Positions 47,015 to 55,923 of a stretch of DNA of 64,000 nt are shown here, one piece after another (the stretch's first letter is position 1; each line of letters opens with the position of its first letter). The translations under genes were made by a program, and so were the position numbers. The notes below the pieces were generated by a model. That model was not told the origin of the DNA and made no database searches. It worked only from the letters and a program-made list of their open reading frames with translations. This stretch comes from Streptomyces sp. CG 926 (GTDB lineage: Bacteria; Actinomycetota; Actinomycetes; Streptomycetales; Streptomycetaceae). The DNA lies in the NCBI RefSeq assembly GCF_003148825.1, contig NZ_QGGZ01000001.1, positions 868,001-932,000 on the forward strand, read 5' to 3'.

Positions 47015-48120
47015 CTGCGGCCGCCCCTCGGGTCGAGGATGTCGCGCAGGGCGTCGCCGAGCAGGGTGAAGGCGAGCACGGCGAGGAAGAGGAAGACGCT
47101 GGGGATGACGAAGTACATGGGGTCGGTCTCGTAGTAGGCCACGGACTCGGCGATCATCTGGCCCCAGGAGGGCGTGGGCGGGCGGACTCCGACGCCGAGG
47201 TAGCTGAGGGCGGCCTCGGTGCTGATCATTCCGGGGATCAGCAGCGTGGTGTAGGCGATGACCGGGCCCGAGACGCCCGGGAGGATGTCGCGGGTCAGGA
47301 TCCGCCAGGGGCCGGAGCCGCCGACGCGGGCGGCGTCGACGTACTCGCGGTGTTTGAGGGAGAGGGTCTGGCCGCGGACCACGCGGGCGACGCCGGGCCA
47401 GCCGAAGACCCCGATGACGGTGGTCATGAGGACGATCCGGTTGACGTCCTTGGCCACGGACAGCATCGCGATCATGAAGATCAGCGAGGGGAAGGACATG
47501 GTCAGGTCCATGAGCCGGGACAGGATCGTGTCGGTGCGACCGCCGAAGTAGCCGGCGGTGATCCCTGCGGCGGTACCGGCGACCACCACGATGGCGGTGG
47601 CGGCGAAGGCGATCAGGAGGGAGACCTGCGCGCCGTTGATGACGCGGGCGAACAGGTCGCGGCCGGTGACGGGTTCGACCCCGAGCCAGTGCTCGGGGCT
47701 GATCCCGCCGAGGGCGCCGAGCGGTTGACCGCCGAGGTAGGGGTCGATGGCGGTCTTGTCGAACTCGTTCGGGGACCAGCCGCCGAGGGCGCCCAGCCAG
47801 GGGGCGGTGACGGCCATCAGGACGAAGAGGAGGACGACGCCGAGACTGACGCGGACGGCGGGGCGGCGGCGGAGCTCGCGCCGGGCGAGCTGCCAGGGAC
47901 TGCTGCCGGGCCCTGCCGCCGCCGACCGCCTCTTGGCGGCTTCGGGGTCCGGGGCCGAGCCGGGCGCCGGGACCGAGCCGGGGGCTCGGGCCACGCCCGG
48001 GGCCTGGGCCGAACCCGGGGCCTGGGCGCCGCTGTCCGGGGGCCGTGCGGTGTCGGGGTCCGGGGCGCCGGCGTCGCCGAGGGGGGCCCGGTCGTCCGGG
48101 ACCGGTGCGGTGGTGGTCAT
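47011..48120 (-). CDS. oppC: Oligopeptide ABC transporter permease (OppC type)
   Basis: A 369-residue permease of the DppC/OppC family. About 65 low-complexity N-terminal residues, rich in Pro/Ala/Gly (APGSAQAPGVARAPG), come before the first helix and would lie in the cytoplasm; normal family members have 20-40. The core then shows six helices and the EAA loop YVDAARVGGSGPWRILTRDILPGV. ATG 48120 is chosen as it follows the oppA stop by 23 bp; the ribosome site is weak. The longer frame upstream crosses oppA out of register and is not coding. Confidence 0.88.
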   Translation of the reverse strand: MTTTAPVPDDRAPLGDAGAPDPDTARPPDSGAQAPGSAQAPGVARAPGSVPAPGSAPDPEAAKRRSAAAGPGSSPWQLARRELRRRPAVRVSLGVVLLFVLMAVTAPWLGALGGWSPNEFDKTAIDPYLGGQPLGALGGISPEHWLGVEPVTGRDLFARVINGAQVSLLIAFAATAIVVVAGTAAGITAGYFGGRTDTILSRLMDLTMSFPSLIFMIAMLSVAKDVNRIVLMTTVIGVFGWPGVARVVRGQTLSLKHREYVDAARVGGSGPWRILTRDILPGVSGPVIAYTTLLIPGMISTEAALSYLGVGVRPPTPSWGQMIAESVAYYETDPMYFVIPSVFLFLAVLAFTLLGDALRDILDPRGGRS

Positions 48121-48143
48121 GGCTGTGGTGATCCCTCGGGGCC

Positions 48144-49886
48144 TCAGCCCTGGCTCTTCGCGGGGTCCTTGAGGCCGACGGTCCCGTAGTCGATGGTGCC
48201 GGTCCACACGGGGTGGCCGAAGGCGCCGGCGATGTTGGTGCCGACGAGGAGCGGCTTGCGCTCCAGGAGGAGCGGGACGTTCGGGGACTTGGCCATCAGG
48301 GCGGCGTCGAGGTCGATCCAGGCCTGGTTGGCCTCCTTGGCGTCGGCCATGGCGTTGATCTCGTCGATCCGCTTCATGGTCGCCTCGTCGCGGAACTGGC
48401 TGTAGTTGCCCTGGTTGCCCTTCTCCTTGATGGTGCGTCCGTCGAAGACGAACGGGATCCAGGTGGAGCCGGAGGGGTAATCGGGGCACCAGCCGGTGAG
48501 GGTCATGTCGGGGGTGGTGGAGAGGTCGCCGATGACGTCGTAGTAGGCGCCCGGGTCGACGGTGTCGATGACGACCTCGACGCCGGCGCGGGACAGGCCC
48601 TGCTGGATGGCCTCCGCCTTGCCCTTGTCGCCGGTGGAGACCGAGAGGGACACCTTGAGGGTCTCCTTGCCGGCGGCCTTGAGGAGTTCCTTGGCCTTGG
48701 CCGGGTCCCCGGCCGGGGCGATCTTCAGGACGTCGGCCTGCTTGCCGCCGGAGAGGGCCGGGGGCAGGTAGGCGGTCGCGATCTCGTTGAGGGCCGGGCC
48801 GCCGCCCGCGGTGATGACGGCCTCCTTGTCGACGGCGTACTGCATGGCCTCGCGGACCTTCGGGTCGTCGAAGGGGGCGCGGGAGTTGTTCAGGTGCAGC
48901 ATCTCCGTGCAGCCCTGGGACTCGGCGAGCAGCCGGGCCTTGACCTCCGGCTTGGGCAGCACCTTGGGGGCGCTCTCGGGCCGCATGTCGGCGTACTGGA
49001 CGGTGGAGGCGTCGGCCCCCTCGCCGGCGATGATCCGGTCGTCGATCTGGCCGCCCTTGAGGCCCATGACGACGACGAACTTGTCCGGGTAGGCCTTGCG
49101 GACGGTGTCGGTCCCCGGGTCCCAGTGCTCGTTGCGGACGAGGACCAGCTTCTTGTCGCGGTCGTACGACTCGATCTTGTACGGGCCGGAGGAGAACGGG
49201 CGGGCGTCGTACTGGGTGCCCTTCTCCTGGGACTGCGGCACCGGGGCGAAGGTCGGCAGGGTGGCGGTCGCGGAGAACTCGGCGACCGGGCGCTTCAGTT
49301 CGAAGACGATCGTGCGGTCGTCGGGCGTCTTGACGGAGTCCAGGTGCTGCCCCTGGAGCGGGCCCTTGTAGCCCTCGGTCCCGGCCAGGTACTGGGCGGC
49401 GTAGTCGGGGCCGCCGGTCAGGTCGGGGCTGAAGGAGCGCTCGACGTTGTACTTGACGTCCTGGGCCTTGATCGGGCTGCCGTCCTCGTACTTGACGCCC
49501 TCCTTGAGGGTGAAGGTCCAGGTGCGGCCGCCGTTGGAGGAGGTGCCGAGGTCGGTGGCGAGGTCGGGGACCAGCTCGCTGCCGGCCTTGCCGGGCTCGG
49601 CCTTGAAGGTGACGAGCGTGCGGTAGAGCAGCCGGGTGCCGAAGTCCATGGTCGGCATGGTCCAGTTGCGGGCGGGGTCGAGGTGCGCGAAGTCCTGGTT
49701 GGACAGGACGGTGAGGGTGCCGCCCTTGACCGGGGTCCCGCCGAGGATCTTGCCGTCGTTGGCTGCGGCGGGGTTGCTGCCGCCCGAGCCGGCGGAGCCC
49801 TTCTTGGTGTCGGAGCAGCCCGAGGCGCCGAGTGCGAGAGCTGCCACCAGTGCGGTGGCGAGGGCGAGTTGGGTGCGCTTGGTCAT
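48144..49886 (-). CDS. oppA: Oligopeptide-binding lipoprotein (OppA/DppA type, SBP_bac_5)
   Basis: A 580-residue extracellular peptide-binding lipoprotein heading the transporter operon. It has a Sec lipoprotein signal with lipobox ASGC at residue 24. The mature protein is a large class C binding fold: GGTLTVLSNQDFAHLDPARNW, LVPDLATDLGTSSNGGRTWTFTLKEGVKYEDGSPIKAQDVKYNVERSF, and PFSSGPYKIESYDRDKKLVLVRNEHW. The start is ATG at 49886 with GGAG six bases before it. Its promoter contains the regulon motif and is identical over 31 bp to that of the collagenase gene, which supports a role in importing collagen peptides. Confidence 0.9.
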   Translation of the reverse strand: MTKRTQLALATALVAALALGASGCSDTKKGSAGSGGSNPAAANDGKILGGTPVKGGTLTVLSNQDFAHLDPARNWTMPTMDFGTRLLYRTLVTFKAEPGKAGSELVPDLATDLGTSSNGGRTWTFTLKEGVKYEDGSPIKAQDVKYNVERSFSPDLTGGPDYAAQYLAGTEGYKGPLQGQHLDSVKTPDDRTIVFELKRPVAEFSATATLPTFAPVPQSQEKGTQYDARPFSSGPYKIESYDRDKKLVLVRNEHWDPGTDTVRKAYPDKFVVVMGLKGGQIDDRIIAGEGADASTVQYADMRPESAPKVLPKPEVKARLLAESQGCTEMLHLNNSRAPFDDPKVREAMQYAVDKEAVITAGGGPALNEIATAYLPPALSGGKQADVLKIAPAGDPAKAKELLKAAGKETLKVSLSVSTGDKGKAEAIQQGLSRAGVEVVIDTVDPGAYYDVIGDLSTTPDMTLTGWCPDYPSGSTWIPFVFDGRTIKEKGNQGNYSQFRDEATMKRIDEINAMADAKEANQAWIDLDAALMAKSPNVPLLLERKPLLVGTNIAGAFGHPVWTGTIDYGTVGLKDPAKSQG

Positions 49887-49926
49887 GGGTCACTCCAGTG
49901 AAGGGCCGCGCTCTAGGATGTGACCG

Positions 49927-49957
49927 GTAACATAGTAATGTGAAATTGCACTGACAA
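49927..49957 (-). promoter_or_regulatory. oppA promoter with regulon motif copy B (31-bp element, first copy)
   Basis: Reading toward oppA, TTGTCA (49952-49957) and TATGTT (49929-49934) are spaced 17 bp, a good vegetative promoter. The 14-mer ATGTGAAATTGCAC (plus strand, 49938-49951) fills the spacer, so a bound protein would exclude RNA polymerase. All 31 bases recur exactly at 62625-62655. Confidence 0.75.
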
Positions 49958-50041
49958 GGGGTTGGTGCCGCCGTTATCCAGCCGTGTCCAAAACGGCCTG
50001 GGCGGCGCGTCGGCACGACAGCCGACCCGGCGGGCGGGAAC

Positions 50042-52123
50042 ATGCCCGATGTGATCACCACGGCCAAGGCCACGCAGCGGAGCAGGAGTTCGGTGCGGCG
50101 GGACACGGCGCTACGGGAGGCGCCGCGGCGGGGGCTGCCTGAGCCGGGGCGACGTGAGCCAGGGCGGCCGGAGCCGGGGCGGCGGGACTTCTTCACCGCG
50201 ATGGGGGCCGTGGCGGCGACCTTCGCGCTCGGGGTCCCCGCCCGGGCCACCGACGCCGCCCGGGACGCCGCCACGGCCGTCGAGTACGTCGACGTCCAGC
50301 TCCTCGACATCACCGACCTGCACGGCTTCCTGCAAGGCGCACCCGGAAGCAACTCCGTCATCGTCGGCAACGGCGGCATCGACTACACCGTCGGCGGCGT
50401 CGCGTACCTGGCCGCGCACCTCGAACGGCTCCGCGACGGGCACCCCAACTCCCTCTTCTTCAGCCCCGGAGACTCCTTCTCCGGCTGGGAGTTCGACGCC
50501 GCCGCCTTCGCCGACGAGCCGACGATCGAAGCCCTGAACCGCATGGGGCTCGACTTCGCGACGGCCGGCAACCACGAGTTCGACAAGTCGCCCGCCATGC
50601 TCCGACGCCACATGGAGCAGGGCATCCCCTTCCCCGTCGAGGGCCGCGACACCTCCTTCACCGACTCCTCCGGCCTGCGCTTCCACGGTGCCGACTTCCG
50701 CCACTACAGCGCCAACCTCGTCCGGGGCCAGGACGGGGAGACGGTCCTGCCCGCCTACAACATCGAGCGGGTACGCACCGCCGACGGCCGGGAGCTGCCC
50801 ATCGGGTTCATCCACCTCACCGCCGTGGGCAGCGAGCGCTTCCCCGGCTCCTTCCAGCCGGGCCTCGCCACCCTCGACGACGTCGCCACCGCCGACCGCT
50901 ACGCCGCGCTGCTCAAGGGCCAAGGCGTGAACGCGATCGTGCTCAGCCTGCACGACGGGGCGGTGGCGGGAGCCGACTTCAACAGCGGCGTCGACCCCTC
51001 GGGGCCGGCCCTCGACCTCGCGCTACGGGTCTCCCCGGACATCGACGTGATCGTCACCGGGCACTGGCACACCCGGTTCAACATGATGGTCCCCGACCCG
51101 AACGGCGTCCCCCGCCCCTTCGTCGAGGCCGGCTGCTACGGCCAGGTGATCAACGAGATCAACCTGCGGCTCGACCCGCTCACCGGCCGGGTGATCCGGG
51201 AACTGACGATCTCCACCAATCACCCCAACACCCGTGACATCGCACCGCATCCGGAGCTGCTGGAGGTCGTCACCTACTGGGCGGGGCAGGCCGCCGAGCG
51301 TGACCGGATGCCGATCGGACGGCAGACCGGCTCGTTCCTGCGCGCCCGGAACACGGCCGGCGAGAGCACCATGGGCAACCTGGCGGCCGACTGGGCGCTG
51401 TGGGCGGGCGGCAGGCCCACCGATCCCGAGAACGACGCCAACATCCACCCCAACGTCCCGGCCGAGCTCGCCGTGGTCGCCGCGGCGCCCCGGGTCGGCC
51501 AGACGATCATCGCCGGGGACCTCGTCCTCGACCCCGCCTCGGGCGGCGCCGTCACCTTCGGCAGCGCTTGGCGGGCCCTCGGGTTCGGCGATCCGATCGT
51601 CAGCGCGTGGGTGAGCGGGCAGCAGATCCACGACGCGCTGGAGGAACAGTGGACGACGACGGAGAGCGGCGAACTGCGCTTCGCGCCCTTGGCCGTCTCC
51701 CGGAACGTGCGCTACAGCTTCGACGCGGGTGGCCCGGTCGGGGACCGGGTGCACCCCGCGGAGGTGTTCGTCGACGGCGTCGCGCTGGAACTCGGCCGCC
51801 GGTACCGGCTCGCGGCGCCCTCGTACACGCTGCTCGCGAGCGACGGCTATCCGGCCCTCTCCGCGTTCGAGGAGCCCTACCGGCACCAGCGGGACTTCGA
51901 GAGCTTCGTGGCGTACGTGCGGGAGACGGCCGTACTGTCCCCGCAGCCCCGGGGTCGGGTCACGGCGGCGGCCGCGAGCGACGCGGCGGGTGCGGTGGGC
52001 ACCGTGGTGGACCCGCCGGTGCCGCTGCTGCCCGACGGCACCCCGGTACCACGCCCGGAGGCGGCGATCATCACGGGGGACCGGCCGCGGCCGACCCGCG
52101 ACGGCGGCCGCGCGCCCTGCTGA
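50042..52123 (+). CDS. Tat-exported metallophosphatase / 5'-nucleotidase
   Basis: A 693-residue extracellular enzyme of the UshA/CpdB class that hydrolyses nucleotides or other phosphate esters. A Pro/Arg/Gly-rich start leads to a twin-arginine signal (GRRDFFTAMGAVAATFALG). The calcineurin-like metal site is visible in LLDITDLHGF, FSPGDSFSG, AGNHEFD and VTGHWHTRF, followed by a 5'-nucleotidase C-terminal domain (NLAADWAL, YTLLASDGYPA). The ATG at 50042 is the first in frame. It is the only gene in the 44-60 kb stretch on the plus strand, and its link to peptide use is unclear; it may be a passenger. Confidence 0.85.
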   Translation: MPDVITTAKATQRSRSSVRRDTALREAPRRGLPEPGRREPGRPEPGRRDFFTAMGAVAATFALGVPARATDAARDAATAVEYVDVQLLDITDLHGFLQGAPGSNSVIVGNGGIDYTVGGVAYLAAHLERLRDGHPNSLFFSPGDSFSGWEFDAAAFADEPTIEALNRMGLDFATAGNHEFDKSPAMLRRHMEQGIPFPVEGRDTSFTDSSGLRFHGADFRHYSANLVRGQDGETVLPAYNIERVRTADGRELPIGFIHLTAVGSERFPGSFQPGLATLDDVATADRYAALLKGQGVNAIVLSLHDGAVAGADFNSGVDPSGPALDLALRVSPDIDVIVTGHWHTRFNMMVPDPNGVPRPFVEAGCYGQVINEINLRLDPLTGRVIRELTISTNHPNTRDIAPHPELLEVVTYWAGQAAERDRMPIGRQTGSFLRARNTAGESTMGNLAADWALWAGGRPTDPENDANIHPNVPAELAVVAAAPRVGQTIIAGDLVLDPASGGAVTFGSAWRALGFGDPIVSAWVSGQQIHDALEEQWTTTESGELRFAPLAVSRNVRYSFDAGGPVGDRVHPAEVFVDGVALELGRRYRLAAPSYTLLASDGYPALSAFEEPYRHQRDFESFVAYVRETAVLSPQPRGRVTAAAASDAAGAVGTVVDPPVPLLPDGTPVPRPEAAIITGDRPRPTRDGGRAPC

Positions 52124-52161
52124 TCGTCCGGGAACCTGTCCGGCCCAGGGGATCCTCCGGC

Positions 52162-52875
52162 CTACTGGACGCCCGAGCCCAGGCCTCCGGGGACGCGACC
52201 GACCGGTTCGTCGCGGCCCTGGGCCCAGAGGGAGCGCACATGGCCGAGGTGGCGGAGCATGCACTCCTGCGCCGCCTCGGCGTCCCCGCTCAGCATCAGG
52301 TCGAGCAGCTCGATGTGCTCCTCCGCCGAGGACACCAGCTTGCCGGCCTCGTCCAGGCCGGTCAGGCCGTACAACCGGGACCGCTTGCGCAGGTCGCCGA
52401 CCGTCTCCACGAGGCGGTCGTTGCCCGCGAGGGCCAGCAGGGAGAGGTGGAAGCGGCGGTCGGCCTCCAGGTAACCGATGAGGTTGTGCTCGCGCGCGCT
52501 GGTGACGATCTCCTCGGCGACGGGACGCAGCGCCTCCAACTGCTCGGCGGTGGCGATCTTCGTGATCCGGCCGATGGTCGGCACCTCGATCATCGTGCGC
52601 AGTTCGGTGAACTGGTCCAGGTCGCGCTCGCTGACCTCGGTGATCCGGAAGCCTTTGTTGCGGACCGGCTCGACCAGCCCTTCCCGGGCCAGGTCGAGCA
52701 TGGCCTCGCGGACGGGGGTGGCCGAGACGCCGAGTTCGGCCGCGAGGCCCGGTGCGGAGTAGACGCTTCCGGGGCGCAGCTCACCCGCTATCAGCGCGGC
52801 TCGCAGGGCGTGGCCGACCTGGTCGCGGAGGCGTTCCTGGGCCTTGATGAGACTGTGCTGCTTCAGGTCACCCAT
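52162..52875 (-). CDS. GntR-family (FCD domain) transcriptional regulator, proposed regulon master
   Basis: A 237-residue regulator. The N-terminal winged helix (residues 10-75: ERLRDQVGHALRAALIAGELRPGSVYSAPGLAAELGVSATPVREAMLDLAREGLVEPV) is followed by an all-helical FCD effector domain whose conserved acid and His metal ligands include E-DRRFH and H-IELLDLMLSGD. FadR-subfamily proteins commonly repress organic-acid and amino-acid catabolic genes. ATG 52875 is chosen for the GGAGG seven bases upstream; the frame is open to 52905. It lies downstream of the hydroxyproline operon and has its own copy of the 14-bp motif upstream, as expected for autoregulation. Confidence 0.88.
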   Translation of the reverse strand: MGDLKQHSLIKAQERLRDQVGHALRAALIAGELRPGSVYSAPGLAAELGVSATPVREAMLDLAREGLVEPVRNKGFRITEVSERDLDQFTELRTMIEVPTIGRITKIATAEQLEALRPVAEEIVTSAREHNLIGYLEADRRFHLSLLALAGNDRLVETVGDLRKRSRLYGLTGLDEAGKLVSSAEEHIELLDLMLSGDAEAAQECMLRHLGHVRSLWAQGRDEPVGRVPGGLGSGVQ

Positions 52876-52924
52876 TGCATTTCCTCCGAGACCCCCGTAC
52901 ACCACCGACGAGGAGAGGAACAGC

Positions 52925-52938
52925 GTACAATGTCACGT
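52925..52938 (-). promoter_or_regulatory. Regulon motif copy C, upstream of the GntR gene
   Basis: ACGTGACATTGTAC on the minus strand, 50-63 bp before the GntR ATG, in the 71-bp gap after the reductase gene. A -10-like TACGCT (52922-52927) overlaps its edge. Fits RYGTGAMATNNYAC at all defined positions. Confidence 0.6.
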
Positions 52939-52946
52939 TGCGCTGC

Positions 52947-53888
52947 TCACACTCCGGCGGCCTCGTACAGCGCGACCGCCACAGCGAGATCTTCCCAGGC
53001 CATGCCCACACTCTTGAAGAGCTGTGGACAACTCCGCGGCCCGCCCGCCGGCATCCGACCGCCGACCAGGTCGGCGAGGGTGCCGCTGATATGACCGGGT
53101 CCGATGGCTCCCTCGGCCTCCGGGACCAGCAGGTCCCCCGCCTCGCGCAGGGCCGCCGCCCGGGACTCCACGTACACCGCCGCCCGTCGCACAAGGGCGG
53201 TGTCCGTCTCCCGGGCCGTCGGCTCGTGCGAGCCGACCGCGACGACGGTGGCGTGCGACCCGACCAGCCGCCCGTCGAACAGCGGCTCCCGCGCCGTGGT
53301 GCAGCAGATCACCAGATCGGCGTCGGCCACCTCCTTCGGGGTGCCGGTCCGAGCGGCCGGGCCCAGGGTGCGGGCGTACGCGGCGAGCTCCTCCGCCCGC
53401 CCCCGGTCCCGTGCGACCACCACCACCTCGGCCAACTCCCGTACGGCCGAGGTCGCTTCCAGATGTCCGTACGCCTGTGGCCCCGAGCCGAAGAGCACCA
53501 GCCGCAACGGGCGACCCGTCGGCGCCAGGTGACGCAGCGCCAGGGCGGAGACCGCCGGGGTGCGCAGGGTGGTCAGCGCCGCGCCGTCGAGCAGGGCCAG
53601 CGGGCGCAGGGTGGGCCCGTCCAGCAGGAGGTAGGAGCCGGTGATCCGGGGCAGCCCGCGGGCCGGGTTGCCCGGCGCGACCCCGGCGATCTTCACCCCG
53701 GCGTACGCGCCGGACGCGGCCGGCATCAGCAGCAGTTCGCCGCCGCCGGGCACCTCGATCGCGGAACGCGGCGGGCAGCTCTCCGGGTCGAGGCCGCCGA
53801 GCAGGGCGGCGGCCACGGCGTCGGCGGCCGCCGCCGGACCGATCAGGTCGGCCATCCGCCCCGCCCCGAACTGCGGGATGCCCGTCAC
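52947..53888 (-). CDS. Ornithine cyclodeaminase-family reductase (delta1-pyrroline-2-carboxylate reductase type)
   Basis: A 313-residue member of the ornithine cyclodeaminase/mu-crystallin family. The NAD(P)-binding region is LRLVLFGSGPQAYGHLEA, and the substrate region includes GVKIAGVAPGNPARGLP. In hydroxyproline clusters these proteins are generally NAD(P)H-dependent imine reductases that convert pyrroline-2-carboxylate (from trans-3-hydroxyproline or proline) to L-proline. GTG 53888 overlaps the preceding epimerase stop by four bases. It is last in the four-gene operon before the regulator. The reaction is inferred from family and context. Confidence 0.8.
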   Translation of the reverse strand: MTGIPQFGAGRMADLIGPAAAADAVAAALLGGLDPESCPPRSAIEVPGGGELLLMPAASGAYAGVKIAGVAPGNPARGLPRITGSYLLLDGPTLRPLALLDGAALTTLRTPAVSALALRHLAPTGRPLRLVLFGSGPQAYGHLEATSAVRELAEVVVVARDRGRAEELAAYARTLGPAARTGTPKEVADADLVICCTTAREPLFDGRLVGSHATVVAVGSHEPTARETDTALVRRAAVYVESRAAALREAGDLLVPEAEGAIGPGHISGTLADLVGGRMPAGGPRSCPQLFKSVGMAWEDLAVAVALYEAAGV

Positions 53889-54904
53889 AGCAGGAATCCG
53901 GTGCCGAGCGCGTCGTGCGGGTCCACCACGAAGGTGTGTTCGCCGGTGCGGTGGGCGGTGCCGGTGACCTCGGTGACCCCGCCGTCCGACATCCGCCCGG
54001 TGAACACCGTGCCCGTGACGGACTCGTGCAGCAGGTCCTCGCCCGGCCCGAGCCGCCCGTCCTCGGCCAGCAGTGCGAGCCGCGTCGAGGTTCCCGAGCC
54101 GCAGGGCGAGCGGTCGATCTGCCCGTCCGCGAACACGGTGACATTGCGCTGGTGAGGTCCGAAGGGGGTGTCGGGCAGCTCCTCGTGGAGGATCACCCCG
54201 TAGACACCGGAGAGCAGCGGACCGTCCGGGTGCCAGGTGGCGGGGTGGGTGGCCAGCGCCGCCCGGACCTCCTGGCCGGCCCGCACCAGGGCGGGCAGCG
54301 CCGCCCGGGATACGTCCAGGCCGAGGTCGCGCGCGCGGACGGCGGCGTAACAGGCCCCGGCGTACGCGATGTCCACCTCGGCGAGCCCGAACGAGGTGGC
54401 GACGGGCACCTTACGGGCGCCCACCACCGCCGGGACGTTGCGGAAGGTGACCCCGGTGGTGCGGCCCCCGGCGCGGTGGACGGTGGCGGTGACCCGCCCG
54501 GACGGTACGTCGATGCGCACCGGGACGTCCCCGTCGTCCGGGGCGGCGACCCGGCCGGTGTCCACGGCCCAGACCCCGAGGGCCATGGTGCCGTGGCCGC
54601 AGGCGGTGGAGTAGCCGTCCTTGTGCCAGAACAGCACGCCGAAGTGGGCTCCGTCGTCGTCGGCCGGGACCACGAACCCCCCGTACATCCCGGCGTGCCC
54701 GCGCGGCTCCTGCACGAGCAGGCGCCGTACGTCGTCCAAAGCGCCCCGGCGCGGCGCGGTCCCGGAACCTCCCGGGCCGATGACCGTGGCGCACCGCTCG
54801 GCGACGGTGTCCCCGGGGACCGGCGGCATTCCCGGGGCGGCGCTGTCGACGATCCGGAAGGGCTCGCCGGCGGTGTGGTAGTCCACCGTGCGGACGGTGA
54901 TCAC
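53885..54904 (-). CDS. Proline racemase / 4-hydroxyproline epimerase family protein, paralogue 2
   Basis: A 339-residue enzyme of the PLP-independent proline racemase family. Both catalytic Cys are present: C102 in YSTACGHGTMALG and C268 in DRSPCGSGTS. That pair indicates racemase/epimerase activity; the trans-3-hydroxyproline dehydratases of this family have Thr at the second position. GTG 54904 overlaps the stop of paralogue 1 by four bases. The substrate loop (STACGHG) differs from that of paralogue 1 (LLPMCGHG), so the two may prefer different isomers, such as 4- versus 3-hydroxyproline or proline. Confidence 0.85.
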   Translation of the reverse strand: MITVRTVDYHTAGEPFRIVDSAAPGMPPVPGDTVAERCATVIGPGGSGTAPRRGALDDVRRLLVQEPRGHAGMYGGFVVPADDDGAHFGVLFWHKDGYSTACGHGTMALGVWAVDTGRVAAPDDGDVPVRIDVPSGRVTATVHRAGGRTTGVTFRNVPAVVGARKVPVATSFGLAEVDIAYAGACYAAVRARDLGLDVSRAALPALVRAGQEVRAALATHPATWHPDGPLLSGVYGVILHEELPDTPFGPHQRNVTVFADGQIDRSPCGSGTSTRLALLAEDGRLGPGEDLLHESVTGTVFTGRMSDGGVTEVTGTAHRTGEHTFVVDPHDALGTGFLL

Positions 54905-55905
54905 AGCAGGAACCCTCCGGGGAAGGGGTCGGTCGGGTCGAGGAAGTACTGGGCGGTACCGGTGATCCAGGCCCGTCCGGTGACGGTGGGGACCACGGCC
55001 GGACGCCCGCCGACGGTGGCCTCGGCGATCAGCCGGCCGGTGAACTCCGTCCCGATGAAGGACTCGTTGACGAAGTCCGTGCCGAGTTCCAGCAGGCCAC
55101 GGGCGTGCAGCTGAGCCATCCGCGCGCTGGTCCCCGTACCGCAGGGCGAGCGGTCGAACCAGCCGGGGTGGATGGCCATGGCGTGCCGGGAGCGGTGGGC
55201 GTCGGAGCCGGGAGCGGCGAGGTAGACGTGCTTGACCCCGGCGATGGCGGGGTCCTCGGGATGGACGGGCCGGTCCGGCCCGGCGTTGATCGCGTCCATC
55301 ACCGCGAGCCCGGCGGCGATCAGGTCGTCCTTGCGGGCACGGTCGAAGGGCAGGCCCAGGGCGTCGAGTTCGACGAAGGCGTAGAAGTTGCCGCCGTAGG
55401 CCAGGTCGTAGGTGACCGCGCCGAAGCCGGGGACCTCGGCCTTGAGGTCGAGCCCGACGGCGAAGGAGGGGACGTTGGTGAGGGTGACGGCGGTGGCCGC
55501 CCCGTCCTCGACCCGGACGTCGACGCTCACCAGCCCGGCCGGGGTGTCGAGCCGGACGGTGGTGACCGGCTCGACGACCGGGACCATGCCGGTCTCGACG
55601 AGGACGGTGGCGACCCCGATGGTGCCGTGCCCGCACATGGGGAGCAGGCCCGACACCTCGATGTAGAGGACTCCGTAGTCGGCGTCCGGACGGGTCGGGG
55701 GCTGCAGGATGGCGCCGCTCATCGCGGAGTGCCCGCGCGGCTCGTACATGAGCAGGGTCCGGACGTGGTCCATGTGCTCGATGAAGTGGAGCCGCTTCTC
55801 GGCCATGGTGGCGCCGGGGATCACCCCGACTCCCCCGGTGACGACCCGGGTCGGCATGCCCTCGGTGTGCGAGTCCACCGCGTGGTAGACGTGACGCGTG
55901 CGCAT
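54901..55905 (-). CDS. 4-hydroxyproline 2-epimerase (proline racemase family), paralogue 1
   Basis: A 334-residue epimerase that would convert trans-4-hydroxy-L-proline to cis-4-hydroxy-D-proline, the first step of bacterial hydroxyproline breakdown. The catalytic Cys are C91 (SGLLPMCGHGTIG) and C255 (DRSPCGTGTS), and the N-terminal YHAVDSHTEGMPTRVVTGG and YEPRGHSAMSGAI match 4-hydroxyproline epimerases closely. ATG 55905 with a purine run before it; 18 bp after the deaminase stop and coupled to paralogue 2. The best candidate for the main epimerase of the cluster. Confidence 0.88.
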   Translation of the reverse strand: MRTRHVYHAVDSHTEGMPTRVVTGGVGVIPGATMAEKRLHFIEHMDHVRTLLMYEPRGHSAMSGAILQPPTRPDADYGVLYIEVSGLLPMCGHGTIGVATVLVETGMVPVVEPVTTVRLDTPAGLVSVDVRVEDGAATAVTLTNVPSFAVGLDLKAEVPGFGAVTYDLAYGGNFYAFVELDALGLPFDRARKDDLIAAGLAVMDAINAGPDRPVHPEDPAIAGVKHVYLAAPGSDAHRSRHAMAIHPGWFDRSPCGTGTSARMAQLHARGLLELGTDFVNESFIGTEFTGRLIAEATVGGRPAVVPTVTGRAWITGTAQYFLDPTDPFPGGFLL

Positions 55906-55923
55906 GTGCGGTCCCCCGGAGGA

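Noticed and set aside
49918..49931. A seventh regulon motif beside the oppA element
   Set aside because: ATGTGACCGGTAAC matches only the left half of the consensus. It may be a degenerate half-site but does not meet the standard of the other six.
47011..50379. One very large minus-strand protein covering oppC and oppA
   Set aside because: The frame stays open because of high GC, but only the oppC part has family sequence; the rest runs out of register through the real oppA gene.
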